DNA from: Candidatus Gottesmanbacteria bacterium
GTDB taxonomy: Bacteria; Patescibacteriota; Microgenomatia; 2-02-FULL-39-11
Length of the DNA stretch: 5,091 bases
NCBI GenBank assembly: GCA_016204905.1
Contig: JACQJU010000023.1
Coordinates: 1 to 5,091 of the forward strand
Direction of reading: 5' to 3'
The translations under genes and the position numbers were made by a program. Below, piece by piece: positions 5,066 to 5,091 of this stretch. How positions within the stretch are numbered: the stretch's first letter is position 1; each line of letters starts with the position of its first letter. Below the pieces are notes generated by a model. The model saw nothing but the letters and a program-made list of their open reading frames with translations. It did not search any database and was not told the DNA's origin.

Positions 5066-5091
5066 ACTTACACGATCATGCTATAAAAGCT

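Overview
The window looks like a fragment of a moderately AT-rich bacterial genome, most likely a member of the Candidate Phyla Radiation (Patescibacteria), possibly the Microgenomates side. I infer this from the gene styles and not from a database match: SecD and SecF resemble the short, lysine-rich versions in that group, a DUF4446 and a DUF3048 protein are paired, a winged-helix/nucleotidyltransferase protein sits beside a tiny AbrB-type protein, and the spacers carry AT-rich repeats and isolated GC-rich palindromes. All genes are on the + strand and read with the standard bacterial code.

Layout: positions 1-150 hold no gene. The first 19 bases resemble a Tn5-type transposon end (17/19 to the mosaic end used in sequencing-library adaptors), and a near-consensus sigma-70 promoter lies at 91-119. 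It probably drives 151-1817, where a membrane-anchored DUF4446 protein (GTG start) is followed after 2 bases by an exported DUF3048 protein. A 73-base block of about 79% GC, made of nested palindromes, fills the gap at 1818-1890. It is followed by the only canonical ribosome binding site placed next to a start, which opens a tight run of four genes: a winged-helix/nucleotidyltransferase protein (1903-2478), an AbrB/MazE-like DNA-binding protein overlapping it by one base (2478-2672), secD seven bases later (2680-4002) and, after a repeat-rich 95-base spacer, secF (4098-5030). The window ends in a GC-rich hairpin after secF.

How the genes fit together: SecD and SecF are the paired membrane subunits that use the ion gradient to help pull proteins through SecYEG. 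DUF3048 proteins are exported, so one Sec substrate may sit in the same neighbourhood as the machinery. The two small DNA-binding-type proteins just upstream of secD could be an autoregulatory pair controlling the secDF unit, or a toxin-antitoxin-like pair that happens to precede it; the sequence does not decide.

The most unusual feature is inside secF: a GC-rich palindrome flanked by perfect 14-base direct repeats is embedded in frame in the first extracytoplasmic domain, adding about seven residues. It appears to be a mobile or expanding repeat element that has become coding sequence. I see no complete new defence or metabolic system here.
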